NCBI GenBank assembly: GCA_902494685.1
Contig: CABUUE010000011.1
Location: 1 to 15,792 of the forward strand
Length of the DNA stretch: 15,792 nt
Origin: an uncultured Collinsella sp.
Lineage (GTDB): Bacteria; Actinomycetota; Coriobacteriia; Coriobacteriales; Coriobacteriaceae
Direction: 5' to 3'
This document shows positions 12,645-15,792 of the stretch, piece after piece (positions within the stretch are counted from its first letter, which is position 1; the number at the start of each line of letters is the position of its first letter). The notes under the pieces were generated by a model. That model searched no databases, was not told the origin of the DNA, and saw only the letters and a list, made by a program, of their open reading frames with translations. The position numbers and the translations under genes are program-made.

Positions 12645-13508
12645 CTATTGTACGCCGTTGGGATAGGCAATGCGTGCGGCAAGGCACTCAAGTGCCAGTA
12701 CCAGGGCAAAACCGCAGCTCACGTCGCTCAAAAAATGCGCTCCGATCACGATGCGGCCAAAGGCGACGAGCGCCGCGACCACAACCGCCGCCCAAAAGAC
12801 CACGCGACGGCGCGACGGTTTTTCCTTAAAGGCCGCCGCGGGAAGCCCGGCGAGCATAAGACCGATCGCCGCATGCGCGGTGTGCCCGCTCGCGAACGAC
12901 TTAAAGCCGTCCTTGATTACGCCGGCCGCAATATAACTCCACTTGTCGGGGTTGCCGATCACCCACCACGGCTGAAAATTGAGCCCCGGTGTGACCTCGA
13001 TCACGCGCATGCGCGGACGCGACCACAGCGGCTTGACGATCACGTTGAGGATAATGGCCTGAGCGACCCACACGGCAAGCACCATCAACGCCCAGCGCGT
13101 AAGCTCGTCGGGCTCAGTCGCGCGCGTGAGGCGATAGACGATAAGGTTGGCGACGATGACCAGCACAAACGTCAGCACCAACTGAGCCGCGATGAGTTTG
13201 CCGCCAACCCTCAGGGACGAAACGATCTCGTAGCCGGTCAGGCCAACGTTGACGAGGATGCCGAGCACAGCGAGCCATTTGCTCCCCCTGGAGTCGGGAC
13301 GCACCGCGCGCACGAGCATAACGCCCGCGATGCTCGCCGTCAGCTCAAACGGCAGCTCGCCGGCGGCCTCGATAAAGCGACCGTACATGCTGCCGATATT
13401 GAACAGCGCGCTCGAGATCTGATAATCGAAGAAACTGCCCACGCCCAGACAAAGACACAGGACAACCGCGATAATGGCGACATCTTTCTTATAGATGTAT
13501 CCGAACAT
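12645..13508 (-). CDS. PAP2-family membrane phosphatase
   Basis: This 287-residue multi-pass membrane protein has the PAP2 active-site motifs. The first is KPLWSRPR (Lys159, Arg164), with fewer residues between Lys and Arg-Pro than usual. The second is FASGHTAHA (Ser207, His209), with Ala for the usual Pro of PSGH. The third is RIVIGAHFLSDV (Arg252, His258 nucleophile, Asp262). About six hydrophobic segments surround them. Members dephosphorylate lipid phosphates such as undecaprenyl pyrophosphate or phosphatidate; the substrate here cannot be told. The start at 13508 has AAAGGAAAGC just upstream. It lies 56 bases after mfd on the same strand and before the threonine-aldolase-like gene. Confidence 0.87.
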   Translation of the reverse strand: MFGYIYKKDVAIIAVVLCLCLGVGSFFDYQISSALFNIGSMYGRFIEAAGELPFELTASIAGVMLVRAVRPDSRGSKWLAVLGILVNVGLTGYEIVSSLRVGGKLIAAQLVLTFVLVIVANLIVYRLTRATEPDELTRWALMVLAVWVAQAIILNVIVKPLWSRPRMRVIEVTPGLNFQPWWVIGNPDKWSYIAAGVIKDGFKSFASGHTAHAAIGLMLAGLPAAAFKEKPSRRRVVFWAAVVVAALVAFGRIVIGAHFLSDVSCGFALVLALECLAARIAYPNGVQ

Positions 13509-13546
13509 GCTTTCCTTTCGATGGAGCCAGAGTACCCAAATGGGGT

Positions 13547-13560
13547 GTTTGCAGCGTCGA
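13547..13560. repeat. Fragment of the long-hairpin repeat next to the mfd stop
   Basis: GTTTGCAGCGTCGA is identical to the link segment of both long-hairpin copies (104-117 and 8546-8559). It has the same orientation to a minus-strand stop codon, here only 4 bases past the mfd TAG. The constant 12-bp hairpin is missing. Where the large stem would be there is only a small ACCC/GGGT hairpin (about 13533-13545). Confidence 0.6.
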
Positions 13561-13564
13561 CTCG

Positions 13565-15792
13565 CTAGTCATCATCACTAGCGCCCAGCTGTTGCAGCAG
13601 CATGAGCGCCGCCGCCACCGGGCCGGTGCCGTCGTTGGCGTCGAGGCCGCGACCCAGGCCGCTGCCCGCGCCAGCGCCCGCCTTGTAGGGCACCGACAGC
13701 TTGCGGCTCTTGGGGAAGTTCACCGCGCCATAGCGGGTCTTAAGCTCAAAGGCCACCTTCTTGGGCACGTCGACGCCCAAAAACGTGATGCGGCCGCCAC
13801 TGAGCGTGACGCTCTCGAGCCCAAGGCGCTCGCCGCGAATGCGGATTCGTGCGCGATTGAACAGGTTGAGTCCCGCCAGCGGCAGCTCGCCATGCGCGGC
13901 CTCGGTCTCTTCCTGCACCCCATCGATGCTCTCCAGGTCCTCGGCCGCCGCGAGCTTACGGTACACGAGCACGCGCTGATCCACCGCCGGCAGGTACTCC
14001 TCGGACAAGAAGTAGTCGGCCGGCAGGTTGATGCCCACGCTCGCCGCCTCCACGCCGGCATCGTCGTCGCCGCGCGCCTCGGCCACGGCCTGTCCCAGCA
14101 TCTGCGTAAACAGGTCAAAGCCCACGCTCGACAGGTTACCATGCTGCTCGGCACCCATGAGCGAACCGGCACCACGGATCTCCAGGTCGCGCATGGCGAT
14201 GCGCATGCCGCTGCCTAGGTCTTGGAACTCGGAAAGTGCAGTCAGGCGTGCCGTAGCCTCCTCGGTGAGCGGCAGCTCGCCCGGGAACATAAAGTACGCG
14301 TAGGCCTGCGTGGCAGAACGGCCCACACGGCCCTTGAGCTGGTAGAGCTGTGCCAGGCCCAAGCGCTGCGAATCCTCGATGATGAGCGTGTTGGCGGTCG
14401 CGTTGTCGATACCGCTCTCCACGATGGTCGTGGCGATGAGCACGTCGATCTTTTTGGTCGCGAACTCGATCATCACGTCCTCGACCTCGCGCGGGCTCAT
14501 CTTGCCGTGCGCCACGCCCACGCGCGCCTCGGGCGCGGCCTCGTGCACGCGCGCCACGGCGTCGTCGATGGTCTTGACGCGGTTGGACACGTAATACACC
14601 TGACCGCCGCGGCCCACCTCCAGGCGAATCGCCGCACTCACCACATCGGGGTCGTACTCCCCCACGTGCACGATCACGGGACGACGCCCGGTCGGCGGCG
14701 TCGTGATCAGGCTCATGTCGCGCACGCCGCTCGTGGCCATCTGCATGGTTCGCGGAATCGGCGTTGCCGAAAGCGTGAGCACGTCAATCTGCTCGCGCAG
14801 GTTCTTGAGCTGCTCCTTGTGCTGCACACCAAAGCGCTGCTCCTCGTCGATGATCACCATGCCCAGGTTCTTGGGGTTCACGTCGGCAGAAAGCAAGCGG
14901 TGCGTGCCGATGAGCACATCAATCGTGCCCTCGGCAAACGCCTTAAGCGCACGCTTTTGCTGCGCCGGGGTGCGGAAGCGGCTGAGCACTTCGACCTCGA
15001 GGCCAAACGGGGCAAAGCGCTCAAAGAAGGTCTCGTAGTGCTGCTGGGCCAGAATGGTCGTGGGGCAGAGCACCATGACCTGACGGCCGGAGTCCACACA
15101 CTTAAACGCCGCGCGCAGGGCGACCTCGGTCTTGCCAAAGCCCACGTCGCCGCACAGCAGGCGGTCCATGGGCTTGGGCGCCTCCATGTCGGCCTTGATG
15201 TCGGCGATGGCCTCCAGCTGGTCGCGCGTCTCGTCGTAGGGGAAGCTCTCCTCCATCTCAATCTGCTCGGGTGTATCGGGCGGGCAGGCGATACCGGTAA
15301 TCGACGAGCGGCGCGTATACAAATCGACCAGGTCAAACGCCAGCTTTTTGGCGTTCTTGCGCGCCTTGTTGGTGGCGCGCGTCCAGTCGGCGGTGTTGAG
15401 CCTGGTCAGGCGCGGCTTGTCGCCGTCGGGACCGACGTATCTCGTGATACGGTCGACTTGCTCGAGCGGCACGTAGAGTTTGTCGCCGTCGGCATATTCC
15501 AGCAAGAAGTAGTCGCGCTCCTTGCCGCCCACTTCCTGGCGCGCGATCTCGCTAAAGAGCGCGATGCCGTGAGTGGCGTGCACCACGTAGTCGCCCGGCT
15601 TAAACGGGAACGTGATCTGCGTAATGTCCACCTTACGGCGGCTGCGCGCGCGGTTGGCATCCATGCGGGCGTTGAGGTCGGCGATCGAGAACACGGCCAG
15701 GTTGGCATCGGTCACCACTACGCCCTGCGGCAAGGCGGCATCGACAAAGGTCACGCGTCCGCGCGAGATGGTGGGCACGGCGGCGCCGGCGG
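13565..15792 (-). CDS. mfd: Transcription-repair coupling factor Mfd, C-terminal part (gene runs off the window)
   Basis: About 740 residues of Mfd are visible; the N-terminal part (UvrB-like domains) lies beyond 15792 and the frame is open to the edge. Mfd is a DNA translocase that removes stalled RNA polymerase from lesions and recruits UvrA. Reading from the edge there is a CarD-like RNA polymerase-interacting domain (FKPGDYVVHATHGIALF through LYVPLEQVDRI). The helicase core follows: Walker A GDVGFGKTE (about 15151-15125), box DEEQRFG (about 14848), SATPIPRTMQ, ATTIVESGIDN and QLKGRVGRS. A D7-like C-terminal domain comes last. The C-terminal 40 residues are Gly/Ala-rich and end GASDDD. A GTG at 15778 is an internal Val codon, not the start. 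The stop is followed by a fragment of the long-hairpin repeat. Confidence 0.96.
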   Translation of the reverse strand, partial: AGAAVPTISRGRVTFVDAALPQGVVVTDANLAVFSIADLNARMDANRARSRRKVDITQITFPFKPGDYVVHATHGIALFSEIARQEVGGKERDYFLLEYADGDKLYVPLEQVDRITRYVGPDGDKPRLTRLNTADWTRATNKARKNAKKLAFDLVDLYTRRSSITGIACPPDTPEQIEMEESFPYDETRDQLEAIADIKADMEAPKPMDRLLCGDVGFGKTEVALRAAFKCVDSGRQVMVLCPTTILAQQHYETFFERFAPFGLEVEVLSRFRTPAQQKRALKAFAEGTIDVLIGTHRLLSADVNPKNLGMVIIDEEQRFGVQHKEQLKNLREQIDVLTLSATPIPRTMQMATSGVRDMSLITTPPTGRRPVIVHVGEYDPDVVSAAIRLEVGRGGQVYYVSNRVKTIDDAVARVHEAAPEARVGVAHGKMSPREVEDVMIEFATKKIDVLIATTIVESGIDNATANTLIIEDSQRLGLAQLYQLKGRVGRSATQAYAYFMFPGELPLTEEATARLTALSEFQDLGSGMRIAMRDLEIRGAGSLMGAEQHGNLSSVGFDLFTQMLGQAVAEARGDDDAGVEAASVGINLPADYFLSEEYLPAVDQRVLVYRKLAAAEDLESIDGVQEETEAAHGELPLAGLNLFNRARIRIRGERLGLESVTLSGGRITFLGVDVPKKVAFELKTRYGAVNFPKSRKLSVPYKAGAGAGSGLGRGLDANDGTGPVAAALMLLQQLGASDDD

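Noticed and set aside
1..15792. CRISPR array, tRNA or rRNA genes
   Set aside because: No regularly spaced repeat array was seen, and no tRNA cloverleaf or rRNA segment was recognised by eye; a tRNAscan run was not possible.

Overview
The window looks like chromosomal DNA from a high-GC gut actinobacterium of the class Coriobacteriia, most likely Collinsella or a close relative. The basis is base composition, the gene repertoire (mannose-family PTS, FrlB-type deglycases, GntR/UTRA regulators, YitT, Mfd) and the style of the intergenic palindromes. This is inference, because no rRNA or other marker gene is present. Almost everything is on the minus strand; the one clear plus-strand gene is the GntR-type regulator at 9788-10510.

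Layout. 1-148 is a long-hairpin repeat lying against the stop of a GntR/UTRA regulator (149-868). A YitT-family membrane protein follows (1088-2095), then an intergenic palindromic repeat (2225-2468) that runs into the end of a HAD phosphatase gene. The HAD gene (2451-3080), an FrlB-like SIS deglycase (3167-4150) and a mannose-family PTS (EIID 4350-5183, EIIC 5197-5991, EIIAB 6028-6951) form one operon read from 6951 down to 2451. Upstream of it are an EamA exporter (7134-8216), a REP-like stretch (8335-8402), the second copy of the long-hairpin repeat (8438-8590), a second FrlB-like deglycase (8590-9582) and its divergent GntR/UTRA regulator (9788-10510). The last third holds a second copy of the palindromic repeat (10655-10896), then a GNAT acetyltransferase, a threonine-aldolase-like PLP enzyme, a PAP2 phosphatase and the C-terminal part of mfd, which runs off the window end.

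How the genes probably work together. The PTS imports and phosphorylates an Amadori-type compound (fructoselysine or glucoselysine is the best guess), and the SIS deglycase splits it into hexose 6-phosphate and an amine or amino acid. No sugar kinase is present, as expected if the PTS phosphorylates. The same 13-bp motif, ACGT-N5-(A/T)CGT, lies upstream of the first GntR gene, the PTS operon and the EamA exporter, which suggests one regulon. The exporter could then remove the released amine or amino acid. The second deglycase with its own GntR has different TACA/TGTA-rich control sites and looks like a parallel branch. Fructoselysine use by a gut Collinsella has been published, so the pathway type is not new. 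The dual-deglycase arrangement, the exporter link and the repeats are the less familiar parts.

The most unusual structure is non-coding. Two different repeat families sit directly at or over stop codons. Their copies differ in stem sequence in a compensating way, so the pairing is kept while the sequence changes.
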